The translations under genes and the position numbers were made by a program. Shown here in pieces: positions 6,368 through 13,216 of a stretch of DNA of 24,731 bases; the first letter of the stretch is position 1, and every line of letters starts with the position of its first letter. The stretch comes from a virus, in the IMG/VR virus record IMGVR_UViG_3300037240_000057, positions 1 through 24,731 of that record. One strand, 5' to 3'. Under the pieces are notes generated by a model that did no database searches, had not been told where the DNA came from, and worked only from the letters and a program-made list of their open reading frames with translations.

Positions 6368-8065
6368 ATGCCTGACGACGGCCATGATCTGACTGGCCAG
6401 CTGGAAACCCGCCGGACGTCCCTGATCGGCGCGAACCGCGAGATCCTGTCGGCGGCGTCGGCGGCGTCCCGGGCGACGACGGCTGAGGAGGACACGCGGT
6501 ACGCCGCGAACATAACGGAGATCCGGGCGCTGAACCAGCGGCTGGACGACCTGGGCGACCAGGCGCAGCGTGAGGAGCGCGCCCGGGCGGCCCGCGCCGG
6601 GAACGCCGGGATCGCCGACGACCACGGCTCCGGCGCCCGCGCGTCCGGCGTGCAGGTCACCTCGGAGCCGATGATTTACGGGCAGCACAGCCCGAACAGT
6701 TACTGGGCGGACCTGGCCCGTGACGCGTTCTCCAACGGCGACGGCGGCGGCGGACTCGACGCGTCCCGGGAGCGGCTGGGACGGCACGCCGCTGAGCTGC
6801 GTGTCGAGCTGCCGAACCGGCGTGAGCGGCGGGCCCGCGCGGCGCAGGAGCGTGTCGAGCGGCTGCACACCGCGTCGCGGCGTGAGGAGCTGGCGTTCGA
6901 GCGGTTCCTCGGCTCGGGTGTGAACGTTTTCGAGACCCGGGCGCTCAACAGAACGGATGGCACGGGCGGGTATTTCGTGCCGCCACTCTGGTTGGTTGAC
7001 GAATATGTCGCCTACCTGCGTGCGGGCCGCACTCTGGCGAACCTGTGCAACTCGATGCCGCTGCCTTCCGGCACGGACTCGATCAACCTGCCGCGGATCA
7101 CGACTGGCACGGCGACTGGCGCCCAGGCTTCTGACGGCGGCCCTGTGCCGGGCCGGGACATGGCCGACAACTACGTCAACGCGCTGGTCCGCACCGTGGC
7201 CGGGCAGGAGGACGTGGGCATCCAGCTGCTGGACCAGTCCCCGATCGCGTTTGACTCCGTGATCACGAAGGACCTGATGCAGGATCACGCGATGCAGGTC
7301 GATGGCCTGGTGATGCTGGGTTCCGGGTCGTCTGGCCAGATCACGGGCCTGTACCCGCAGGGCACGATCACCGGCGGCAGCACTCCGGGCATCATCGTCA
7401 ACGGCGTGACCGCCTCCACCGCGGGGGAAGTCTGGACCGGTGGCGACAGCGGGCGCAACGACTTCTACTCCGGCGTCGGCCAGCTGTTCTCCCAGATCGG
7501 CAGGAACCGGTTCCAGCGGGCGAAGGCGCTCGTCTCCAATGAGGCGGTGTGGAACGCGTTCGCGACAGCGGTGGACGGGAACAAGCGGCCTCTCGTGCCG
7601 CCGTCCAACCAGGGCCCGTGGAACGCGGCGGCGACTGGTGACTTCGACCCGGGCGCGCCGGATGAGGGCCCGGTCGGCACGATCCTGGGCCGCACCTGGT
7701 ATGTGGACAACAACATCCCGCTGACCTTCGGCGGGGCGACGACCAGCCCGGGCATGTCCAGCGTCTCCGCCGGGCACGTGTCACCCACGGACGGCTCCGG
7801 GTCGGGGGACACGTTCACCCCGGTCATCGCGGGCGTGTTCGACGACCTGCTGCTGTTCGAGGGCGAGGTGCGGACCCGCGTCCTGCAGGAGATCCTGTCC
7901 GGCACCCTGCAGGTCCGCTTCCAGATTTACAGCTACCTGGCGTTCCTGCCGAACCGTTACCAGGACGCGAACTCCCGGATCATCTCCTATGGCAACGTCA
8001 ACTCGGGGACCACGACCGCGGCGGCGCTATCGACCGGCACCGCCGGCGGATTGGTGGGCTTCTGA
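6368..8065 (+). CDS. Major capsid protein with N-terminal delta domain (HK97 fold)
   Basis: 565-residue shell protein. The first ~190 residues are charged and helical (LNQRLDDLGDQAQREERAR and later Arg-rich repeats), as expected for a scaffolding delta domain removed by the prohead protease. The shell fold begins near NRTDGTGGYFVPP (194-206), a typical mature-start region, and continues with LPRITTGTATGAQASDGGPV, AGQEDVGIQLLDQSP, a GLVMLGSGSSGQITGL stretch and GEVRTRVLQEILSGTLQVRFQ near the end. ATG 6368 is preceded by GGAGG; a TTG just before it is not needed. Lying after the protease, it is the expected substrate; a cut near FETR-ALNR is plausible but not shown. Confidence 0.95.
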   Translation: MPDDGHDLTGQLETRRTSLIGANREILSAASAASRATTAEEDTRYAANITEIRALNQRLDDLGDQAQREERARAARAGNAGIADDHGSGARASGVQVTSEPMIYGQHSPNSYWADLARDAFSNGDGGGGLDASRERLGRHAAELRVELPNRRERRARAAQERVERLHTASRREELAFERFLGSGVNVFETRALNRTDGTGGYFVPPLWLVDEYVAYLRAGRTLANLCNSMPLPSGTDSINLPRITTGTATGAQASDGGPVPGRDMADNYVNALVRTVAGQEDVGIQLLDQSPIAFDSVITKDLMQDHAMQVDGLVMLGSGSSGQITGLYPQGTITGGSTPGIIVNGVTASTAGEVWTGGDSGRNDFYSGVGQLFSQIGRNRFQRAKALVSNEAVWNAFATAVDGNKRPLVPPSNQGPWNAAATGDFDPGAPDEGPVGTILGRTWYVDNNIPLTFGGATTSPGMSSVSAGHVSPTDGSGSGDTFTPVIAGVFDDLLLFEGEVRTRVLQEILSGTLQVRFQIYSYLAFLPNRYQDANSRIISYGNVNSGTTTAAALSTGTAGGLVGF

Positions 8066-8679
8066 TGAGTGATCTGACATCCGGCCGGTACCCCGACTCC
8101 GAGGAAGAGTGGCTGCTCGACGGCAGCCCGAACCCGCCGTACCGGCGCACGATCAGCCGCCGCGACATCACGGCGGTCACGATCACGCTGGCCACCACCG
8201 TCCTGACCGTCTACGCCGTCCCGGTGCAAGTGGGCGACATCTTCGACTTCGTCGCTTTCAACGTGAAGACCCAGGCGACCGCGACGGCGGCGCACTCCTG
8301 GGTCGCCCTGTACAACGGCGTCAGCACCGGGGCCGCGCTGCTGGGGCAGACCACGGACGTCACCGCAGGGTGGGCGGCCGGGGCGCAGCACCTCCAGCTG
8401 TCGGCGCTGGCGCAGGACATCGGCACCATCGGTGTCCCGGGCGGCTCCCTGGACGCCCCGGCTGTGTGGGGCCTGGCGTTCTACAACGTCACCTCCGGCA
8501 CCGGCACGGTCCTCGACGGGATGGCCGGCGGCAGTGTCGCGGGCGAGCAGGCCATCTCCACCCAGGTCCCGCTGGTCTCCACCGCGACCGTGTCGACCAC
8601 GGCCACGGCCCCGGCAGTGCTGCCGACCATGGCGGCCGCGTCGGCCGGAATCGCCTACGCGATCCTGTCGAGGAGCTGA
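8065..8679 (+). CDS. Probable head decoration or fibre protein
   Basis: 204 residues. A polar N-terminus (SDLTSGRYPDSEEEWLLDG) precedes a beta-rich body with many Thr/Val/Ala strands (ITAVTITLATTVLTVYAVPVQ, WVALYNGVSTGAALLGQTTD), resembling jelly-roll or immunoglobulin-like structural proteins. Its position directly after the major capsid gene, with start and stop sharing TGATG, supports a head decoration or head-fibre role. No specific family is recognised; alternatively it is a minor tail protein. The strand pattern resembles the proteins at 15410-15868 and 15883-16470 in composition. Confidence 0.6.
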   Translation: MSDLTSGRYPDSEEEWLLDGSPNPPYRRTISRRDITAVTITLATTVLTVYAVPVQVGDIFDFVAFNVKTQATATAAHSWVALYNGVSTGAALLGQTTDVTAGWAAGAQHLQLSALAQDIGTIGVPGGSLDAPAVWGLAFYNVTSGTGTVLDGMAGGSVAGEQAISTQVPLVSTATVSTTATAPAVLPTMAAASAGIAYAILSRS

Positions 8680-8682
8680 CGC

Positions 8683-8955
8683 GTGATGGCGCCGTCGCAG
8701 GAAGGCCGGTACACCTTCGAGAATCAGCGCGCCAGGGCTGCCGCGGCGGCGGCCAGGGCCGCCGTGCCGCCAGAGGCGGAGACCCCGCCGGTTTCCGTGG
8801 CCGACCAGCGCGCCCAGGGCGTGGCCGCCGCGGACACGGTGACCATGGCGGACCAGAGGGCGGGCGCCGCCGCCAGCGTGGTCCCCGAAGCGCCGGATCC
8901 GCCCGCGCCGAAGCCGCGGCCCGCGGGCCCGAAATCGCCCGCCGCTGAGGGGTAG
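8683..8955 (+). CDS. Low-complexity Ala/Pro-rich hypothetical protein
   Basis: 90 residues, mostly Ala, Pro, Arg and Glu, with a repeated phrase (VADQRAQGVAAADTV, then MADQRAGAAASVV) and a proline-rich end (PPAPKPRPAGPKSP). It looks intrinsically disordered and may be a linker or peripheral virion protein. GTG 8683 and ATG 8686 are both possible; GAGGAG at 8670-8675 suits the GTG spacing best. The gene lies tightly between two structural genes. It could be a non-conserved filler, so function is not assigned. Confidence 0.5.
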   Translation: MMAPSQEGRYTFENQRARAAAAAARAAVPPEAETPPVSVADQRAQGVAAADTVTMADQRAGAAASVVPEAPDPPAPKPRPAGPKSPAAEG

Positions 8956-8957
8956 GC

Positions 8958-9176
8958 GTGGCGACCCGCGCGCACGTCCTCGGCCAGCTTCAGCGTGAGC
9001 TGCGGCACGCCCGGGACGTGCGCGCGGACGCCTACGCGGCGCAGCTCGAACGCGAGATAGCGCGGCTGTCCGCCGGGACGCCAGAGCACCCGGCGAGGGA
9101 AACGCTGGCGGCTGGCGAGAGCGGGGAGGTGACCCATGGGGCCGTACGACCTCGGCGCTCCCGTGCCGCCCGCTGA
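8958..9176 (+). CDS. Small hypothetical helical protein
   Basis: 72 residues starting at GTG 8958 after a GAGGGG site. The first 40 residues form a charged helix (VLGQLQRELRHARDVRADAY, then AAQLEREIARLSAG), the rest is basic and Arg-rich. Its last 41 bases overlap the following connector gene in another frame. Such short helical proteins with an LxxELxxAR pattern occur between capsid and connector genes in many actinophages; function unknown. Confidence 0.5.
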   Translation: MATRAHVLGQLQRELRHARDVRADAYAAQLEREIARLSAGTPEHPARETLAAGESGEVTHGAVRPRRSRAAR

Positions 9177-10059
9177 CCTGCCGTTCTATGTGACCAATGA
9201 CAGCGGCGTCCCGGTGGCCGCTTCGGTCAGCCCCGTGCTGACGATCACCCTGCCGGACCAGACCACCACCACGCCCGCGGTGGCTGCCACCGTGACCGGC
9301 ACCTACGAGCCCGCCGCGCATTACGTCACCACCCAGGCCGGTCACCACCTGTGGGCCTGGACGGTCGGCGGCACCTACCCGGGCGCCTACGTGGACTCCT
9401 TCGAGGTGCGCGCGGCGCCGGACCCGACGATCACCTCCCTGGCGGAGGAGCGGGAGATCCTGAAGCTCGCCGCCTCCGACACCTCCCAGGACAGCGTCAT
9501 CCGCGGCTACAGCCAGGCGGTCACCGAGTGGATCGAGTACGTGTGCGGCCCGGTGGTCACCCAGCAGGTGACCGAGGTGGTCCGGGCGCAGGGCACGGTG
9601 CTGATCCTGAGCAAGTCGCCGGTCCGCACCGACATGGGCGCCATCCTGGACGCGTCGGGCCGCCGCGACGGCTCGACCACCAACGGCATCGTGTCGATCA
9701 CCCCGGTGCTGTCGTACGGGTTCATGTACGACCTCGACCAGCTGCTGTGCGACGGGCCGAAGGGCATCGTGCGGCACCTGGCCGGGCTGCCGTTCTTCTA
9801 CTCCGGCGACCCCTTCAGTCAGTTCGCGGTGGTGTACTGGGCGGGCCGGAAGATCATCCCGTGGGGGATCTACGAGGCGCACAAGATCGCGCTGAAGCAT
9901 GTGTACGGGGTGAACCGCGGCGGGATGGCGTCGGCGTCGGCGTCGATGGCCGCCGACGAGGAGACCGTGGAGACCGGGTTCGGGTTCAGCGTGCCGAACC
10001 GGGCCGCTGAGCTGCTGACCCCGCATTCAGGCAAGGCCAGCCGGGCGGCGTTCGCATGA
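9136..10059 (+). CDS. Head-tail connector (gp6-like) with N-terminal Ig-like domain
   Basis: 307 residues. Residues about 15-95 form a beta-sandwich-like region (FYVTNDSGVPVAASVSPVLT, TYEPAAHYVTTQAGHHLWAW). From about 98 the helical connector part begins: ITSLAEEREILKLAASD, then VIRGYSQAVTEWIEYVCGPV, which matches the pattern of gp6-like adaptor proteins that sit under the portal. GGGAGGTGA at 9122-9130 supports ATG 9136. The Ig-like extension is larger than in plain gp6 proteins and might contact the head surface or host. The gene is followed by a tail terminator with a 4-base overlap. Confidence 0.8.
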   Translation: MGPYDLGAPVPPADLPFYVTNDSGVPVAASVSPVLTITLPDQTTTTPAVAATVTGTYEPAAHYVTTQAGHHLWAWTVGGTYPGAYVDSFEVRAAPDPTITSLAEEREILKLAASDTSQDSVIRGYSQAVTEWIEYVCGPVVTQQVTEVVRAQGTVLILSKSPVRTDMGAILDASGRRDGSTTNGIVSITPVLSYGFMYDLDQLLCDGPKGIVRHLAGLPFFYSGDPFSQFAVVYWAGRKIIPWGIYEAHKIALKHVYGVNRGGMASASASMAADEETVETGFGFSVPNRAAELLTPHSGKASRAAFA

Positions 10060-10571
10060 CCGCGACCACGACGCAGGTCCCCGCGGTCCTGGACTACCTG
10101 GTCACCACGTGCCAGGCGAGCGCGTCGCTGGGGCAGGCCAGCCCGGCGGTGATCGTCCTCGACGGCCCGCACATCACCAATGACACGCTGACCGAGCCGC
10201 TGCACCTGTGGATCGGCTACGACCCGGTGAACCCCGGCGAGCCTGCGGCCACGACGGATCAGGACTGGCCGAACCTCGACCAGGCCCGGACCCTGGACGA
10301 GGACGGGGAGATCACCTGCGCCGCTGAGGCGTGGGGCGGCGGCGACACGGTCAAGACGCTGCGGGACTCCTGCGACGGCATTGTCGCCGCGGTGGCCCTG
10401 CTGCTGCGCGGCACCGTCGCGGCGGGCGGGCCGGGGGACACGCAGATGGGCGGCCTGGTGTTCTGGTCGCTGGTGACGGCGGGGTCGTGGTATCAGCGGC
10501 CGAGCCAGGACGGGATTTCCGTCATGCACGTGTTCAAGATCGTCTACCGGGCAAGGCTGGTGTCTTCATGA
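10056..10571 (+). CDS. Tail terminator / tail completion protein
   Basis: 171 residues. Helical N-terminus (VPAVLDYLVTTCQASASLGQ), then an alternating strand/helix body with VIVLDGPHITND, LHLWIGYDP and TLRDSCDGIVAAVALLLRG, ending in a strand (VFKIVYRARLVSS). This layout is typical of actinophage tail terminators, which cap the tail tube and join it to the neck. ATGA overlap with the connector indicates coupled translation. Assignment rests on size, layout and position before the tube gene. Confidence 0.7.
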   Translation: MTATTTQVPAVLDYLVTTCQASASLGQASPAVIVLDGPHITNDTLTEPLHLWIGYDPVNPGEPAATTDQDWPNLDQARTLDEDGEITCAAEAWGGGDTVKTLRDSCDGIVAAVALLLRGTVAAGGPGDTQMGGLVFWSLVTAGSWYQRPSQDGISVMHVFKIVYRARLVSS

Positions 10572-10801
10572 GGCAGGTCAGGTGCATCCGGCCGCGGGCC
10601 GGCATCGAGGTCGGGGACCTGGCCGAGGTCGGTGATGACGCGGAAGTCAGCGACCTGTACTGGGAGCCCGTTCAGGAGGTTTCCTCCAATGCCGGGGGCA
10701 AATCCGCTCCAGGAGACTCAGAGGTTTCCTCCAGCCCGCCGCCGGTGCTGATCACCCCGGACGGCCCCCGGCCGGCTGACACGAAGGGCGCGGCGTCATG
10801 A
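10568..10801 (+). CDS. Small hypothetical protein in neck-tail cluster
   Basis: 77 residues, beginning MRQVRCIRPRAGIEVGDLAE and ending in a Ser/Pro-rich acidic tail. It has ATGA overlaps with both neighbours, so it is embedded in the tail operon. A 13-bp direct repeat (GAGGTTTCCTCCA at 10676-10688 and 10721-10733) encodes EVSSN and EVSSS. Its position between terminator and tube is common for short, poorly conserved proteins; no function is assigned. Confidence 0.55.
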   Translation: MRQVRCIRPRAGIEVGDLAEVGDDAEVSDLYWEPVQEVSSNAGGKSAPGDSEVSSSPPPVLITPDGPRPADTKGAAS

Positions 10802-11883
10802 GCACCTATCCCGGCTCAGGGATCCTCACCCAGTTCTACGGCCCCGTCACCGAGGCCACTTACGGCGTGTCGCCGACGCTGACCGGCGCCCATTTTTACG
10901 CCATCAAGGGCGGGGAGTCGCTGAAGGGCAAGAAGGTCACGGCCCAGGGTGAGGGCCTGTTCTCCGGCGCGCTGCACCCGAAGGCCGCCCGCAGGGTGCT
11001 GACCGGCTGGGACGCTGGCGGCGCGGTCTCGATGGAACTGCCTGCCAGGAACCTGCAGCAGTGGCTGTTCCCCATGTTCGGGTCGTACGGGCAGGCGGCG
11101 TCGGCGCTGACGGAGGACGGGGTGACCCTCGCCTACAGCGCGGTCCACGCGCCGGGCCCGCTGCAGACCCACAGCTTCGCCGTGCAGAAAGGCGTCCCGT
11201 CTGTGGACGGGACGGTGATGCCGTCCACAATCGTGGGCTGCAAGATCTCCGAGTGGGAGCTGTCGGTAGCGAAGCACGGGATCGCGGAGCTGGCCGTCAC
11301 GATCATGGCCCGCAACGAGCTGCTCGGCGCGGGCAACTCGGACCCGCTGAATGTGGCGGTGCCGTCGCTGGTGGCCTACTCCACCCCGATCGGCGGCGTG
11401 TTCCACTGGGCTGAGGCCAGCCTGTACACGGGCGGCACCTGCTCGACGACCTCCGGCGTGACCACGGTCTCCGCCCCGGTGAAGACAGCGAACGTGCGGA
11501 ACGTCAGCATCAAGTACACGATCCCCCTCGACGGCGACCGCTACGAGATGGGGAACGCCGGGTTCCGCTCCGAGCCGATCGACAACGGGCTGCGCGTCAT
11601 CATCGTCTCGTTCGAGGTCGAGTGGCTGAGCTCGGCGGCGATGTACAACGCGTACGCGGCGGACACGCCGACCGCGCTGGAGCTGACGCTGATCGGCCCG
11701 TCGATCGGCTCCGGCTCCGACTTCTCGACGCTGACGATCCTGGTGCCGGAGATGTTCTTCAACGGCGAGCCGCCGGACATCCAGGGCACGCAGGTGGTCA
11801 CCCAGAAGATCGAGCTGGCGGGCCTGGACGACGGGACGAACAACGTGATCCAGGCGACTTACTGGACGCTGGACAGCGCCTGA
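10798..11883 (+). CDS. Major tail tube protein
   Basis: 361 residues. The opening GSGILTQFYGPVTEATYGVSP and the KGKKVTAQGEGLFSGALHPK segment match actinophage tail tube proteins; the rest is strand-rich, as expected for the tube fold that polymerises around the tape measure. A middle insertion (about 205-235, TGGTCSTTSGVTTVSAP) may be surface-exposed. It has a 4-base overlap with the upstream gene and shares TGATG with the downstream one. It is larger than the ~200-residue minimal tube protein, so an extra domain is likely. Confidence 0.8.
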   Translation: MSTYPGSGILTQFYGPVTEATYGVSPTLTGAHFYAIKGGESLKGKKVTAQGEGLFSGALHPKAARRVLTGWDAGGAVSMELPARNLQQWLFPMFGSYGQAASALTEDGVTLAYSAVHAPGPLQTHSFAVQKGVPSVDGTVMPSTIVGCKISEWELSVAKHGIAELAVTIMARNELLGAGNSDPLNVAVPSLVAYSTPIGGVFHWAEASLYTGGTCSTTSGVTTVSAPVKTANVRNVSIKYTIPLDGDRYEMGNAGFRSEPIDNGLRVIIVSFEVEWLSSAAMYNAYAADTPTALELTLIGPSIGSGSDFSTLTILVPEMFFNGEPPDIQGTQVVTQKIELAGLDDGTNNVIQATYWTLDSA

Positions 11884-12236
11884 TGGTCACGACGCGGATC
11901 ACGACGACAGGCGCTCTCGGCGGTGGCGGCGATCTGGGCGCGGCGGCGCAGGTCATCGCGGACCGGGCGAAGGTGATGGCCGGGTGGTCGGTGAAGATCC
12001 CCCCGAAGATCAGGGTCTCGGTGTCCGGGAACGTGGCGACGATCTCGTGCGACGCCGGGCCGGCGTACCCGAACGAGGTGGCGGGGGTGCGGCATCCCAC
12101 GTTCGGCCGCGATCCGTGGGTGACCAACGCGCACCGGCCGTTCCTCGGCCCGGCGGCGGACGCCGGGGCGGACGCGGCGATGGCCCGCTACGCAAAGAAG
12201 GTCGACAAGATGTGCCGGGCCGCTGGCTACAGGTAG
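11883..12236 (+). CDS. HK97 gp10-like neck protein
   Basis: 117 residues. The segment RHPTFGRDPWVTNAHRPFLG followed by a terminal helix (AMARYAKKVDKMCRAAGYR) matches the C-terminal pattern of HK97 gp10-like neck/minor capsid proteins, and the N-terminal helix (AAAQVIADRAKVMAGW) also fits. These normally lie before the tail terminator and tube; here the gene follows the tube, an unusual order. It has no ribosome site of its own and shares TGATG with the tube gene. A longer in-frame start at 11622 would overlap the tube gene extensively and is not favoured. Confidence 0.65.
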   Translation: MVTTRITTTGALGGGGDLGAAAQVIADRAKVMAGWSVKIPPKIRVSVSGNVATISCDAGPAYPNEVAGVRHPTFGRDPWVTNAHRPFLGPAADAGADAAMARYAKKVDKMCRAAGYR

Positions 12237-12253
12237 GAAGGCAAAACCCCCTC

Positions 12254-12622
12254 ATGAGTGAAGTGACAGACCAGAGCGCCGAGATACGCGAGCAGGTGGC
12301 CGAGGCGATCAGCCCTCGCGCCTTCGGCGTCGATTACGGGTTCGACGTGTGCTGGATGGCGGCGCAGGTGCCGACCGCGCAGGGCCCCCGGATGATGCCG
12401 GTGTACATGCTCCTGATCACCCGCCGCTCCCCGCTGCTCGGCCAGCCCCCGCTGTCCCATCTGGCGCAGATACCGTTCGCCCGGCCGACGGACGCGCAGA
12501 TCGATGAGCAGGTGGCCGAGGGCCTGCGGCTGCTCGCCGAGCTGTTCGAGACGCTGAAGAAGCCCCCGGCCGCCCCGCCCGCCCAGAACGGCCGGGCGCT
12601 CGTGAACGGGCGTGGCCGGTGA
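12254..12622 (+). CDS. Hypothetical protein upstream of tail chaperone
   Basis: 122 residues, no recognised family. Helical N-terminus, a central hydrophobic strand-like part (MMPVYMLLITRRSPLLG) and a C-terminal helix (EQVAEGLRLLAELFETLKK) followed by a Pro/Ala tail. The ribosome site is AGGAAGG at about 12236-12242. The stop shares GTGA with the following chaperone gene, so they are probably co-translated; a role in tail assembly is inferred from position only. Confidence 0.6.
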   Translation: MSEVTDQSAEIREQVAEAISPRAFGVDYGFDVCWMAAQVPTAQGPRMMPVYMLLITRRSPLLGQPPLSHLAQIPFARPTDAQIDEQVAEGLRLLAELFETLKKPPAAPPAQNGRALVNGRGR

Positions 12623-13044
12623 AGATCGACTTTGAAGGCCGGGTGTGGGAGTTCGACCCGGACACGGTCACCGTCCAGCAGGGCATCGCGATCTGGCTGG
12701 CCCACGGCCTGACCCTGCTCGACTGGGAAGAAGGCATGGAACGCGGCGACCCGCGGGCGCTGCAGTCCACGTACTGGCTGATGCTCACCCAGGACGGCGC
12801 CGTCAAGCCGATCAAGGACTGCGACTTCGCTGTCGGCCCGTTCTCCCAGGCGCTGGCCGCCGCCCAGGAAGCCGCCGCCCAGGAAGCCGCCGCCCAGGAA
12901 GCCGCCGCGGCGGCGAGCGCACCAGCCGTGGAGCCGGAGCCGGTCCCTACCCAGCCGGGCGCTCCTCCATCACCGGAGCGACCCTCCCCGACGGATACGA
13001 CCCCGCCGCCGAGCGGGCAGGAGGCCGCTCCTGGCACCGCGTAG
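12619..13044 (+). CDS. Tail assembly chaperone, short form (gpG-like)
   Basis: 141 residues starting at a GTG that overlaps the upstream stop. Lambda gpG-type proteins bind the tape measure and tube subunits during tail assembly. The first ~90 residues look folded (VWEFDPDTVTVQQGIAIWLA, STYWLMLTQDGAVKPIKDCD); then come AAAQE repeats and a proline-rich tail that is probably only a read-through of the unshifted frame. Position right before the tape measure is diagnostic for this role. A longer form made by frameshifting is described separately. Confidence 0.75.
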   Translation: MKIDFEGRVWEFDPDTVTVQQGIAIWLAHGLTLLDWEEGMERGDPRALQSTYWLMLTQDGAVKPIKDCDFAVGPFSQALAAAQEAAAQEAAAQEAAAAASAPAVEPEPVPTQPGAPPSPERPSPTDTTPPPSGQEAAPGTA

Positions 13045-13205
13045 AGACCCAGAGCCTGCGGGACCTGCGCGCCGAGTACCTGTTCGGCCTGGCCCACATC
13101 TGCCACATCGGGCCGCGTGACGTGGACCGGCTCACCGTGACGGACTTCGCCGGCCTCATCGACGCGATCGACGCCTACCTGAAAGCAAGCAAGCCACCGG
13201 AGTGA
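12619..13205 (+). CDS. Tail assembly chaperone, probable -1 frameshift fusion (gpG-T-like)
   Basis: The -1 frame (relative to the short form) is open from about 12636 to 13205 and after the stop at 13044 encodes a protein-like segment: LRDLRAEYLFGLAHICHIG, then DRLTVTDFAGLIDAIDAYLK. Between about 12950 and 13110 this frame has no ATG or GTG start, so the segment is reachable mainly by a -1 slip from the short frame, as for lambda G/GT. The fusion would be about 195 residues. No XXXYYYZ heptamer is present in the short frame; a single-tRNA slip at CCCT (12945-12948) is one candidate. The shift point itself is not resolved. Confidence 0.6.
12856..12900 (+). repeat. Three tandem 15-bp repeats
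   Basis: Three perfect copies of GCCGCCGCCCAGGAA encode AAAQE three times in the tail chaperone frame. In the -1 frame the same bases give RRPGS-type sequence. The array lies upstream of the presumed frameshift. As multiples of three, copy changes leave the frame intact. Confidence 0.9.
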
Positions 13206-13216
13206 GGTGACACAGC

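Noticed and set aside
7987-10026. 679-residue minus-strand open frame across capsid-connector genes
   Set aside because: Overlaps several well-supported plus-strand genes and has shadow composition.
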